A program made the position numbers and the translations under genes. From Seonamhaeicola sp. ML3 (GTDB lineage Bacteria; Bacteroidota; Bacteroidia; Flavobacteriales; Flavobacteriaceae), in NCBI RefSeq assembly GCF_023273855.1, contig NZ_CP096884.1:558001-622000 (forward strand): a stretch of DNA of 64,000 nucleotides, in the 5' to 3' direction. A model generated the notes under the pieces. That model was not told the origin of the DNA and ran no database searches. It saw only the letters and a list, made by a program, of their open reading frames with translations. Shown here piece by piece: positions 26,232 to 34,613 of this stretch (within the stretch, counting starts at the first letter, position 1; each line of letters begins with the position of its first letter).

Positions 26232-26933
26232 ATGCTTGTTTCGGCATTTGTTTTGGGTATTTTAGGAAGCTTTCACTGTATAGGCATGTGTGGGCCAATT
26301 GCCTTTATGCTTCCAGTAGATAGAACAAATGCGTTTAAAAAGATATCTCAAATAGTAATTTACCATGCTGGGAGATTACTCGCATACAGCTTTATAGGAC
26401 TAGTTTTTGGACTAATAGGCAAGAGTCTTTACATTTTTGGTTTTCAACAACAACTTTCCATAATCATAGGTGTTCTTATGATTGTATTGGTTTTAATACC
26501 ACAGCATAAATTGAATCAATTTAGGGTTTCAAAACCTATTTACAGATTAATCTCAAAGGTGAAATCTGCACTTGGTTCTGCTTTAAAAAGAAAAACAGCA
26601 GATACTTTTTTAACTATCGGTTTTTTAAATGGCTTTTTGCCATGTGGCCTTGTTTACATGGCTCTTTTTGGAGCTATCTCTGCAGGCCATGCACTTCAAG
26701 GCAGCCTATATATGATTTTATTTGGCCTGGGAACTGTTCCTTTAATGACCACCGCCATTTACGCCAGTAACTTATTAAAAGGTGTAGCTAGACAAAAAAT
26801 TCAGAAAGCCATCCCGGTTTTCGTAATCATTATAGGTGCCTTATTTATTATTCGTGGCCTAGGACTTGGCATTCCTTACATCTCTCCCACTCCAGTGTAC
26901 GATGTTGTGAATAGTTCTATAGATTGCCACTAG
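26232..26933 (+). CDS. TauE/SafE (DsbD-like) family membrane protein
   Basis: A 233-residue protein with about six transmembrane segments. The N-terminus has LGSFHCIGMCGPIAFMLP and the second half has GFLNGFLPCGLVYMALFGA, a duplicated Cys-containing motif of the DsbD/CcdA-like branch annotated as sulfite exporter TauE/SafE. Members next to cbb3 genes are thought to serve copper or thiol handling for oxidase assembly; that is inferred from position. The C-terminus ends IDCH. It follows fixH by 203 bp and a terminator-like hairpin, so it may have its own promoter, which I could not identify. Confidence 0.8.
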   Translation: MLVSAFVLGILGSFHCIGMCGPIAFMLPVDRTNAFKKISQIVIYHAGRLLAYSFIGLVFGLIGKSLYIFGFQQQLSIIIGVLMIVLVLIPQHKLNQFRVSKPIYRLISKVKSALGSALKRKTADTFLTIGFLNGFLPCGLVYMALFGAISAGHALQGSLYMILFGLGTVPLMTTAIYASNLLKGVARQKIQKAIPVFVIIIGALFIIRGLGLGIPYISPTPVYDVVNSSIDCH

Positions 26934-27010
26934 AACACTCTTCTCTTTTTGAGTAATTAGACCCACGTATCTAATTGATTTTAAATTAGTTAACCAGACA
27001 ACATATTCTT

Positions 27011-27031
27011 TTCATAAGAATTTGTTATGAA
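27011..27031. promoter_or_regulatory. Inverted repeat upstream of the TetR gene
   Basis: TTCATAA (27011-27017) and TTATGAA (27025-27031) are exact complements with a 7-bp spacer. It may be an operator for the TetR-family protein or another regulator. It differs in spacing from the ATGAY-N4-RTCAT sites. Confidence 0.35.
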
Positions 27032-27067
27032 CACCATTAACAAAATCAATAGTTTTATTCTCAATAA

Positions 27068-27084
27068 TAATAGTAATACTATTA
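27068..27084. promoter_or_regulatory. Candidate TetR operator
   Basis: TAATAGTA (27068-27075) and TACTATTA (27077-27084) form a perfect palindrome around one A, 24 bp before the TetR start codon. Position and symmetry suit autorepression of the efflux operon. Confidence 0.5.
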
Positions 27085-27108
27085 ATTTAGCGCAAAATAT
27101 TATTAATC

Positions 27109-27780
27109 ATGGACAGATTACTATCAAATTTAAAAATTACTGTACCAGAAAAAATCTATGTAAAAGACCCAGAATCTTCAGATCTAGGAAAGCGTATCGT
27201 CGAGCACAGTATAAATTTAATAGATGAAATTGGCTTTGATGCTTTTACCTTTAAAAAACTTGGCGCTGTTATTGGTTCTAACGAAAGTTCTATATACAGA
27301 TACTTTGAAAGTAAACACAAATTATTACTTTATTTAACGTCCTGGTATTGGGCATGGATTGAATACCAGCTAGTATTTGAAACTTATAGTTTGCAACCAG
27401 AAGATAAACTTGAAAAAGCAATTGAGATTGTTTCTAGAAGTACTAAAGAAGACACAAACTTCAGCCATATTAATGAGGTTGTATTAAACAGAATTATAGT
27501 TAACGAGAACTCAAAATCTTTTTTAACAAAAGAAGTAGACCAAAAAAACAAGGAAGGATATTATATCATTTATAAACGTATTGTTTATCGTTTAAGAGAC
27601 ATGATTAAAGCCATTTATCCAGACTACAAATACCCTTCAAGCTTGGCAAGCACCATATTAGAGGGAAGCTTACACCAACATTTTTTAAAGGAACATTTCG
27701 AATCTATAACAGATTGTAATTTAAATGTTTCTCCTTCAAATTTCATAAAAAACTTAGTCCTTAACACTTTGAACTCTTAA
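27109..27780 (+). CDS. TetR/AcrR-family regulator
   Basis: A 223-residue protein. The TetR HTH is at about residues 25-75 (KRIVEHSINLIDEIGFDAFTFKKLG, then SNESSIYRYFESKHKLLLYL). The C-terminal ligand domain is all-helical and unlike well-known TetR members. It is first in a four-gene operon, two bases before the ABC transporter start, so it probably controls that exporter. A perfect palindrome 24 bp upstream is a likely operator. The ligand is unknown. A short overlapping frame starting at 27027 looks like chance coding. Confidence 0.88.
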   Translation: MDRLLSNLKITVPEKIYVKDPESSDLGKRIVEHSINLIDEIGFDAFTFKKLGAVIGSNESSIYRYFESKHKLLLYLTSWYWAWIEYQLVFETYSLQPEDKLEKAIEIVSRSTKEDTNFSHINEVVLNRIIVNENSKSFLTKEVDQKNKEGYYIIYKRIVYRLRDMIKAIYPDYKYPSSLASTILEGSLHQHFLKEHFESITDCNLNVSPSNFIKNLVLNTLNS

Positions 27781-27782
27781 TT

Positions 27783-29441
27783 ATGACAAAAAAACAAATG
27801 ACACCATGGCTTCGATTAGTGGGACTATTGGAGTTGGAAAAGAAAGATATTTTTCAAATTTTTTATTACGCGATTTTTGCCGGTATAGTTGCACTCTCTT
27901 TACCACTGGGCATACAGGCTATTATAAATCTTATTCAAGGTGCGCAAATATCAACCTCATGGATAATACTCGTAATTGTAGTAACCTTAGGCGTTGCGTT
28001 TTCAGGAGGGTTGCAACTTATGCAATTACGTATTATTGAAACCATTCAACAACGTATTTTTATGCGTTCGTCTTTTGAATTGGCATATCGATTTCCAAAG
28101 ATAAAAATGGCCGAATTGCGAAACTATTACCCACCAGAATTAGCAAATAGATTTTTTGACACCTTAACCATACAAAAAAGTCTGTCAAAAATATTAATCG
28201 ATGTACCTACAGCAGTGCTACAAATTTTGTTTGCACTTATTCTGCTGTCTTTCTATCATCCATTTTTTATCATTTTTGGATTACTGCTACTTATTCTAAT
28301 AGCAGCTGTTTTTAGATTCACAGCCAGAAAAGGCTTAGAAACCAGTTTAAAAGAGTCGAAGAACAAATATAAGGTTGCGCACTGGATCCAAGAAGTTGCA
28401 CGTTCTGTTATAAGTTTTAAACTTTCAGGAAACACAAGTCTGAGTCTTTCAAAAAATGACGAATTGGTAAACAACTATCTGGAGGCACGTGAGAGCCATT
28501 TCAAGGTTTTAATCCTTCAATTTATCCAAATGATAAGTTTTAAAGTCGTTGTAACTGCAAGTTTATTATTAATTGGAGGGGCTTTAGTTCTTAATCAAGA
28601 AATGAATATTGGTCAATTTGTTGCCGCCGAGATTATTATCATCTTAGTAATAGCCTCTGTAGAAAAACTTATTCTAGGTCTAGAATCGTTTTATGACACC
28701 TTAACGTCTCTTGAAAAAATCGGACAGATTGTAGACAAAGAAATGGAAGATCAAACAGGAGAAACTCCGGCTTATGACCGCGGTATAACTGTTGAATTAG
28801 AGGATGTTTCTTATGGCGTCTCCAATAGGGACAAACACATATTAAAAAATATTTCTTTAAAATTAAACAACAAGAGTAGAATTTTAGTAACTGGTGAAAG
28901 TGGCGCTGGAAAATCTACCTTACTAAGATTGGTTGCAGGAGTGATCGAAGCAACTTCCGGTCATGTTTATGTGAACGACATGTCCATAAATAATCTAAAG
29001 TTGAACTATTACCGATCACAACTTGGATTATCACTTTCAGATGAATCGCCTTTTGAAGGTTCTATTCGTGAAAACTTAACCTTTGGCAACAAAGAGATTT
29101 CAGATGATAAAATCTATGAGGTCCTGGAAATAGTGGGACTAAAAAATTTCATTAAAGAACAAATCAATGGGTTAAATACCATTTTGTACCCAGACGGAAA
29201 GCAGCTTTCTTATACCCTTTCTAAAAAAATTGTTTTAGCTAGGGCTATTTTAAAAGCTCCAAAAATTATAATTCTTGAAGATGCTTTGGACAGATTCAAC
29301 AAAACAGAAACAAAGTCTATTATCGATTTCTTAACCCACAAAGACAGGCCCTGGGGACTAATTGTGGTTAGTAGTAGTCGCGCTTGGATCGATCCATGTA
29401 CAGAAGTAATAACACTTGAAAAAGGTCAAGTTAAAAACTAA
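27783..29441 (+). CDS. ABC exporter (membrane + ATPase) with degenerate catalytic motifs
   Basis: A 552-residue half-transporter of type-I-secretion architecture. Six hydrophobic segments lie within residues 25-310, followed by a nucleotide-binding domain from about 335. Walker A is intact (GESGAGKST, about 371-379). The other motifs deviate: the Q-loop reads LSDESPFEG with no Gln, the signature reads LSYTLSKK instead of LSGGQ, Walker B reads IIILED with Glu/Asp swapped, and the H-loop reads VVSSS without His. ATP binding looks possible and hydrolysis doubtful. It is cotranscribed with TetR, HlyD and TolC-like genes, 6 bp before the HlyD gene. Confidence 0.88.
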   Translation: MTKKQMTPWLRLVGLLELEKKDIFQIFYYAIFAGIVALSLPLGIQAIINLIQGAQISTSWIILVIVVTLGVAFSGGLQLMQLRIIETIQQRIFMRSSFELAYRFPKIKMAELRNYYPPELANRFFDTLTIQKSLSKILIDVPTAVLQILFALILLSFYHPFFIIFGLLLLILIAAVFRFTARKGLETSLKESKNKYKVAHWIQEVARSVISFKLSGNTSLSLSKNDELVNNYLEARESHFKVLILQFIQMISFKVVVTASLLLIGGALVLNQEMNIGQFVAAEIIIILVIASVEKLILGLESFYDTLTSLEKIGQIVDKEMEDQTGETPAYDRGITVELEDVSYGVSNRDKHILKNISLKLNNKSRILVTGESGAGKSTLLRLVAGVIEATSGHVYVNDMSINNLKLNYYRSQLGLSLSDESPFEGSIRENLTFGNKEISDDKIYEVLEIVGLKNFIKEQINGLNTILYPDGKQLSYTLSKKIVLARAILKAPKIIILEDALDRFNKTETKSIIDFLTHKDRPWGLIVVSSSRAWIDPCTEVITLEKGQVKN

Positions 29442-29447
29442 TTAGTT

Positions 29448-30806
29448 ATGCTTAATATATCCCATAACAAATTGAACAAAAAGGTAGATTTAAATCAGTA
29501 TAAATCTAGCAAAAACATAATGAACAAAGGCTATTACAAGTACTTTAACAGGTTCTTGCTTACAGCAGCCGTTATTTTACTTATTGTCTTATTCCTTCCT
29601 TGGACACAAAATATTACCGGCCAAGGTTTGGTAACTACCCTAAAGCCAAATCAAAGACCTCAAACTATACAGTCTCAAATTCCAGGACGAATTGAAGAAT
29701 GGTTCGTGCAAGAAGGTGCTTTCGTAAAAAAAGGAGATACTATTTTAAGAATCTCTGAGGTGAAAAGTGATTATTTTGATGATAAGCTGGTTGAAAGAAC
29801 CAATCAGCAAATTGTAGCAAAATCACAATCTGTAGAGGCTTACAGTGGAAAAGTTGGCGCTTTAAACAGACAGATTTCTGCACTAAAAAACGAACAGCGT
29901 TTAAAACTAGAGCAAACTCAAAATAAGCTATTACAAGCTAATTTAAAGGTTAAAAGCGATAGCATTGATTTAGAGGCTGCTAAAACCAATTTGAAAATTG
30001 CAGAAACACAATTTAACCGAATTCAAACGCTTCAAAACGAGGGCTTAAAGGCCGTAAAAGATGTTGAAGAGAAGCGCCTTAAACTTCAGGAGACACAGGC
30101 TAAATTTATCTCTCAAGAGAACAAGTATTTAATGAGTCAAAATGAAGTTATTAATGCTAAAATAGAGCTATCACGAATTGAAGCAACTTTTGGTGATAAA
30201 ATATCAAAAGCACAAAGTGATATGTTTACGGCCCAATCGAGCCAATTTGATACCGAAGCTCAGGTTACCAAATTAGAGAACACATATACAAACTATAAGA
30301 GACGAAATAGCTTATTGTATGTAACTGCCCCACAAAGCGGATACATTAACAGGGCAATAACAGGCGGTCTTGGTATTACATTTAAAGAAGGTCAAGAATT
30401 AGTAAGTATTATGCCTGCTCAAATAGATTTGGCGGTAGAAACTTTTGTAAGACCTATAGATTTACCACTTATCCACAAAGGTGAGAAAGTTAGAATCCAG
30501 TTCGATGGTTGGCCCGCAATAGTTTTTAGCGGTTGGCCCAATGTTTCTTATGGCACCTATGGTGCAGAAGTTGTAGCCATAGAACGTTACATTAGTGCTA
30601 ACGGAAAATACAGGGTGCTTTTAGCCCCAGATACTAACGACCATGAATGGCCTGAAGCTATTCGTGTAGGATCTGGCGCTAGGACCATAGCCTTATTAGA
30701 AGATGTACCTATTTGGTTCGAATTATGGAGACAGATTAACAGTTTTCCTCCAAATTACTATGAGCCTGAAATTAACAAAACTGCCTCAAAAAAAGATAAA
30801 AAATGA
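29448..30806 (+). CDS. HlyD-family membrane fusion (adaptor) protein
   Basis: A 452-residue adaptor with one transmembrane helix (about residues 35-50). A lipoyl-like beta segment follows (IPGRIEEWFVQEGAFVKKGDTILRI, about 75-105), then long coiled coils (about 115-275), then the second lipoyl half and beta-barrel (YVTAPQSGYINRAI, then VRIQFDGWPAIVFSGWP). It bridges the inner-membrane ABC protein to the outer-membrane channel. It lies 6 bp after the ABC gene, and its stop overlaps the TolC-like start by 4 bp (ATGA), so the exporter is encoded as one unit. Confidence 0.9.
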   Translation: MLNISHNKLNKKVDLNQYKSSKNIMNKGYYKYFNRFLLTAAVILLIVLFLPWTQNITGQGLVTTLKPNQRPQTIQSQIPGRIEEWFVQEGAFVKKGDTILRISEVKSDYFDDKLVERTNQQIVAKSQSVEAYSGKVGALNRQISALKNEQRLKLEQTQNKLLQANLKVKSDSIDLEAAKTNLKIAETQFNRIQTLQNEGLKAVKDVEEKRLKLQETQAKFISQENKYLMSQNEVINAKIELSRIEATFGDKISKAQSDMFTAQSSQFDTEAQVTKLENTYTNYKRRNSLLYVTAPQSGYINRAITGGLGITFKEGQELVSIMPAQIDLAVETFVRPIDLPLIHKGEKVRIQFDGWPAIVFSGWPNVSYGTYGAEVVAIERYISANGKYRVLLAPDTNDHEWPEAIRVGSGARTIALLEDVPIWFELWRQINSFPPNYYEPEINKTASKKDKK

Positions 30807-32203
30807 GAATAAGCTTATTAGCCATATTACTTTTTATTGGAACGGCATCTGCCCAAACTAACGATAGCATGTTAACGTTAGAAGAATATTTGGGCTATGT
30901 TAAATCTTTTCACCCTATTGTTAAGCAAGCCAATTTGGTTATTAACGAAAGCCAAGCCAAGCTCATGAAAGCTCGTGGTGCATTCGACCCAAAACTTGAA
31001 GTAGATTATGACCGTAAAAAGTTTAAAGGCACAGAATATTTTGACAAACTGAATGCTGCATTTAAAATACCTGTTTGGTTTGGTATTGAGTTTAAGGGAA
31101 ATTTTGAGGAAAATACTGGAGATTTTCTGGATCGCGAATCTGATGTTCCAATCGATGGTTTATATAGTGCTGGCGTGTCTGTTCCATTGGCTAGAGGCCT
31201 GCTAACAAATAAGCGCATGGCTACATTAAGACAATCTAGACTATACGTAAAGCAAGCGGAGGCAGATAGACAATTACTAATTAATGATATTCTATTTGAG
31301 GCTACCAAAACCTATTTTAAATGGTTAAGGCATTATAACGAAAAAATGGTTTACGAAAACTTTTTAGAAAATGCCTCTATTCGTTTTAATGGTATAAAAA
31401 AGAGCTACGAAGTTGGAGACAAACCAGCCATTGACACTCTAGAGGCTAGAATCACATTGAACAACCGTAAATTAAATTTAGAGAAAGCACGCATAAAATT
31501 TATTAAATCCTCTTTGGAACTATCGAATTACTTATGGCTAAACGATAATACTCCGGTAGAAATTAAAGAAAATATCATTCCAGATGAGGGCACATTCAAC
31601 ATTGTTGACAATATCCTTAATACGTCGGCTATTGAAATAGAAAGTTTTGATATTGAGTCGCACCCTAAATTAAGGTCGCTAGATTATAAGATTCAAAGTT
31701 TAAGTATAGAGCGAAGACTAAAAAGAAACAACCTATTACCACAGATAGACCTGCAATACAATTTCTTGTCTGAAACACCCGAAATTGCGCGATCTTTCAG
31801 CACGGCGGCTTACAAGAGCGGACTTAACATCAACTTCCCTCTATTCTTGAGAAAAGAACGCGGCGATTTGAAGTTGGCGACCATTAAACTACAGGATACA
31901 CGATTCGATCTTCAGAATACCAGACTGAGTTTAAAAAACAAGGTTGATGCCATTAATCAAGAACTAGACTCTTTTGTTACCCAGAACGACTTCACTTTAG
32001 CTATTGTAGAAGATTATTCGAAACTGTTAACTGCAGAAGAACGGAAATTCTTTTTGGGAGAAAGCTCACTGTTTTTGGTAAATTCCAGAGAATCTAAACT
32101 TATAGACTCTAAGCTTAAGGCTATTGAAATAGAGAATAGCTTTTTAAACACTAAAGCAAGTCTCTTTAATGTTTTAGCATTGTCTGATGTTCCTTTGGAC
32201 TAA
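30803..32203 (+). CDS. TolC-family outer-membrane efflux protein
   Basis: A 466-residue protein with a Sec signal peptide (residues 1-17, ending ASAQ) and the TolC pattern of two repeated helical hairpins. The N-terminal repeat contains LTLEEYLGYVKSFHPIVKQANLVI, and the second begins near SHPKLRSLDYKIQSLSIE. It should form the trimeric outer-membrane exit duct for the upstream ABC/HlyD pair. It is last in the TetR operon, which converges with a USP gene; a hairpin at 32212-32241 lies between. Confidence 0.9.
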   Translation: MRISLLAILLFIGTASAQTNDSMLTLEEYLGYVKSFHPIVKQANLVINESQAKLMKARGAFDPKLEVDYDRKKFKGTEYFDKLNAAFKIPVWFGIEFKGNFEENTGDFLDRESDVPIDGLYSAGVSVPLARGLLTNKRMATLRQSRLYVKQAEADRQLLINDILFEATKTYFKWLRHYNEKMVYENFLENASIRFNGIKKSYEVGDKPAIDTLEARITLNNRKLNLEKARIKFIKSSLELSNYLWLNDNTPVEIKENIIPDEGTFNIVDNILNTSAIEIESFDIESHPKLRSLDYKIQSLSIERRLKRNNLLPQIDLQYNFLSETPEIARSFSTAAYKSGLNINFPLFLRKERGDLKLATIKLQDTRFDLQNTRLSLKNKVDAINQELDSFVTQNDFTLAIVEDYSKLLTAEERKFFLGESSLFLVNSRESKLIDSKLKAIEIENSFLNTKASLFNVLALSDVPLD

Positions 32204-32211
32204 AAATAGAA

Positions 32212-32241
32212 GGGCGCCGAAGTCCTAAAACCTCAGCGCCC
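32212..32241. other. GC-rich hairpin between convergent operons
   Basis: Arms 32212-32222 and 32231-32241 (GGGCGC against GCGCCC, plus further pairs with two mismatches) around an 8-base loop. There is no T-run on either side, so if it ends transcription it is not a classical intrinsic terminator. Confidence 0.55.
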
Positions 32242-32276
32242 CTCTCGCGAAATTAATAACCAAAATTATAAACAAT

Positions 32277-33107
32277 CTATATCTTAAAAGTCATAACTGG
32301 CAGATTAGCATGGTTAGCGACATCTTCGCCAACACTACCTTGAAAGAAATGAGCTAAGCCCTTTCTACCGTGGGTAGCAATCACAATTAAATCTGCACCA
32401 ACTTTATTGGCACTATTTAGTATACCATCTTCTACACTATAGTCACAGACATAATGTACATCTTCCATTTTTTCTAAGTTTCGCTCTGCCTTTGTGAAAA
32501 AGTTCACAACATTCTTTTCTATTTCAACAGAGCTCTTAAATCTATCATTTGGCAAATTAACATGAACCAAATACAACCTGGAATCCATGGCATTGAACAT
32601 TTTAGAAGCTTTTAAATAAGACTCTATGGACTCTTCGGAAAAATCGCAGGCGAAAAGAACAATATCAAAATTCACTTCTCCTATATCATTTTTAACAACT
32701 AAAACCGGAACATCGGCATTTCGTATAACACGTTCGGTATTAGAGCCAATAAAAAATTCTTTAGCCCCACTTACACCATGAGATCCCATAACAATAAGAT
32801 CAGCCTTGTTAGTCCTAGCAACATCGTTAACCTCACTAAACACTTTAAAATGCTTAACGATTGGGGTAACCTTTAGCCCATTTAAATAGTCCTTCTTCAA
32901 AAACTTTTCAAATCGTTGCTCTGCCAATTTCAAAAAGTAAATTACCTTTTGTGGTTCTTCTCCCGCTCCTGTTAACATGATATCAGACATTTCCAGCATG
33001 TGCAACACCAATAGCTCGGCATTATTCTTCTTGGCTAAACTAGCCGCAGCTTTAAGTGCGTATTCAGAGTATTCGGAGAAATCTATAGGTACTATTATTT
33101 TTTTCAT
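32277..33107 (-). CDS. Universal stress protein, tandem UspA domains
   Basis: A 276-residue cytoplasmic protein with two complete UspA halves. Half 1 (MKKIIVPIDFSEYSEYALKAA; MGSHGVSGAKEFFIGSNTERVI) and half 2 (VNFDIVLFACDFSEESIESYL; IATHGRKGLAHFFQGSVGEDV) both have the G-x2-G-x9-G-[ST] nucleotide-binding loop. It is thus more intact than the USP at 14406. It sits 17 bp downstream of hemN in one transcription unit whose promoter carries the FNR-like palindrome, so low-oxygen induction is likely. Confidence 0.9.
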   Translation of the reverse strand: MKKIIVPIDFSEYSEYALKAAASLAKKNNAELLVLHMLEMSDIMLTGAGEEPQKVIYFLKLAEQRFEKFLKKDYLNGLKVTPIVKHFKVFSEVNDVARTNKADLIVMGSHGVSGAKEFFIGSNTERVIRNADVPVLVVKNDIGEVNFDIVLFACDFSEESIESYLKASKMFNAMDSRLYLVHVNLPNDRFKSSVEIEKNVVNFFTKAERNLEKMEDVHYVCDYSVEDGILNSANKVGADLIVIATHGRKGLAHFFQGSVGEDVANHANLPVMTFKI

Positions 33108-33124
33108 TATTTCTACAGTTTAGT

Positions 33125-34489
33125 TTAAACAGTCATGGAAAACAGTTGAGTGTCCGGCTGTTTCCGCTTCAACAACAAGTCAAAAGCCATACAAATGTTC
33201 CTTACGAACGGCTGTCCTTTTTTAGTCACCTCAATACTATTCGAGTTGATATTGAGTAATCCATCGGCCTCCATTTCTTTCAACCTAATCAGAGTTTCAG
33301 GAAGCTCATTAAAATATAATTTACCCCTAGTCCATTCTGTTTTAAAGGCACACATTAAATTTAAAATGTGCCGCCTTATAACAAGGTCTTCATTATTTAA
33401 AATATGACCTCTATAAACCGGGATTATGTCCTTGTCCAATAATTTATAATACGCTTCAATTCCTTTTACGTTTTGTGAAAAGCCATACCAACTATCGCTT
33501 ATCGACGACACCCCCAAACCAATCATCGCCTGAGTTTTAGAAGCAGTATAGCCCATAAAATTTCTATGTAAAGTGCCTTTATGCATGGACTTATAGAGCG
33601 TATCTGTTTCTAGAGCAAAATGGTCCATACCTATTTCATGATAACCTACCTCTGCCAATAAATCTTTTCCTAACTCGTACTGCGCTCGTTTTAGTTCGGC
33701 TGAAGGCAAATCGGTATCACTAAAACCCCGTTGTCCGTTTCCTTTAATCCAAGGCACGTGCGCATAACTATAAAAAGCTAGTCTATCGGGAAGTAAAGCC
33801 TTTGTTTTTAGTATGGTTTCTTTTACATGTTCTAGATTTTGAAACGGTAAACCAAAGATAATATCGTGCCCAACCGAGGTATATCCTATCTCTCTTGCAA
33901 GTTCGGTTGCTCGTTTTACGTTTTCAAAAGGTTGCACTCTATGAATGGCTTTCTGCACGGTTTCATTATAATCTTGAACACCATAACTCACCCTTCTAAA
34001 GCCAACATTGTACAATGCCTGTAAATGTTCACTTGTTGTATTATTGGGGTGACCCTCAAAGCTAAACTCATATTGTTCTGCAAGAACAGCATCTTTTAAA
34101 ATTCCTTTTATTAAAAACTCTAAATTTTCAGGGTTGAAAAAAGTAGGTGTGCCACCACCAAGATGCAATTCCTTAATAATAGGCTTTTCATCAAATAACT
34201 GGAGGTATAAGCCCCATTCTTTCAATACCGCATTTATATAAGGTGATTCTACACTATGCTGTTTCGTTATTCGCTTATTACAACCACAAAACGTACATAA
34301 ACTTTCGCAAAAAGGAAGGTGTATATAAAGACTTATTCCTTCTTTGGAATTGCTTTCCTTTAGTGATTTTACAAGTGATTCTTTCCATGAATTTAACGAG
34401 AACGTCCTTTCATCCCAATAAGGAACGGTTGGATAGCTCGTATACCGGGGACCCGCAATATTATACTTATTAATTAACGCTCTTGACAT
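33125..34489 (-). CDS. hemN: Oxygen-independent coproporphyrinogen III oxidase
   Basis: A 454-residue radical-SAM enzyme converting coproporphyrinogen III to protoporphyrinogen IX without O2, in heme synthesis. The cluster motif is C61-x3-C65-x2-C68 with C70 after it (PFCESLCTFCGC), preceded by YIHLPF; GGGTPTFF is the SAM glycine motif. The N-terminal GPRYTSYPTVPYW segment is typical of true HemN rather than HemW. Heme supply at low oxygen fits the nearby cbb3 oxidase genes. Its promoter (34508-34551) has a perfect ATGAT-N4-ATCAT palindrome. The downstream USP gene is cotranscribed. Confidence 0.95.
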   Translation of the reverse strand: MSRALINKYNIAGPRYTSYPTVPYWDERTFSLNSWKESLVKSLKESNSKEGISLYIHLPFCESLCTFCGCNKRITKQHSVESPYINAVLKEWGLYLQLFDEKPIIKELHLGGGTPTFFNPENLEFLIKGILKDAVLAEQYEFSFEGHPNNTTSEHLQALYNVGFRRVSYGVQDYNETVQKAIHRVQPFENVKRATELAREIGYTSVGHDIIFGLPFQNLEHVKETILKTKALLPDRLAFYSYAHVPWIKGNGQRGFSDTDLPSAELKRAQYELGKDLLAEVGYHEIGMDHFALETDTLYKSMHKGTLHRNFMGYTASKTQAMIGLGVSSISDSWYGFSQNVKGIEAYYKLLDKDIIPVYRGHILNNEDLVIRRHILNLMCAFKTEWTRGKLYFNELPETLIRLKEMEADGLLNINSNSIEVTKKGQPFVRNICMAFDLLLKRKQPDTQLFSMTV

Positions 34490-34507
34490 ACCTGACTTTT
34501 AATAGTT

Positions 34508-34551
34508 CAAAAGTATTATCTATACTGCTTTTAAAAAATGATATATATCAT
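34508..34551 (-). promoter_or_regulatory. FNR-like operator and -7 element of the hemN-usp operon
   Basis: On the minus strand the -7 element is TACTTTTG (complement of 34508-34515), identical to that of ccoS. The palindrome ATGATATATATCAT is at 34538-34551. Centres are 33 bp apart, and the palindrome centre is about 55 bp from the hemN start. Confidence 0.78.
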
Positions 34552-34559
34552 ATAGGTAT

Positions 34560-34589
34560 TTGTATTTATTTGAATATTGCGTACCTTCA
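34560..34589 (+). promoter_or_regulatory. Probable promoter of the YceI gene
   Basis: TTG (34560-34562) lies 19 bp before TACCTTCA (34582-34589), a partial match to TAnnTTTG. It sets the transcription start near 34595 and supports the ATG at 34614. Confidence 0.4.
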
Positions 34590-34613
34590 CATAAACAAAA
34601 AAACACATTGAAA

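Noticed and set aside
27027-27227. 66-codon frame overlapping the start of the TetR gene
   Set aside because: It overlaps the conserved TetR HTH in another frame and runs through the candidate operator; no family resemblance.
34538-34589. hemN palindrome as operator for the divergent YceI gene
   Set aside because: The centre-to-element distance is 41 bp, not 33, and the YceI -7 element is a weaker match; hemN fits exactly.
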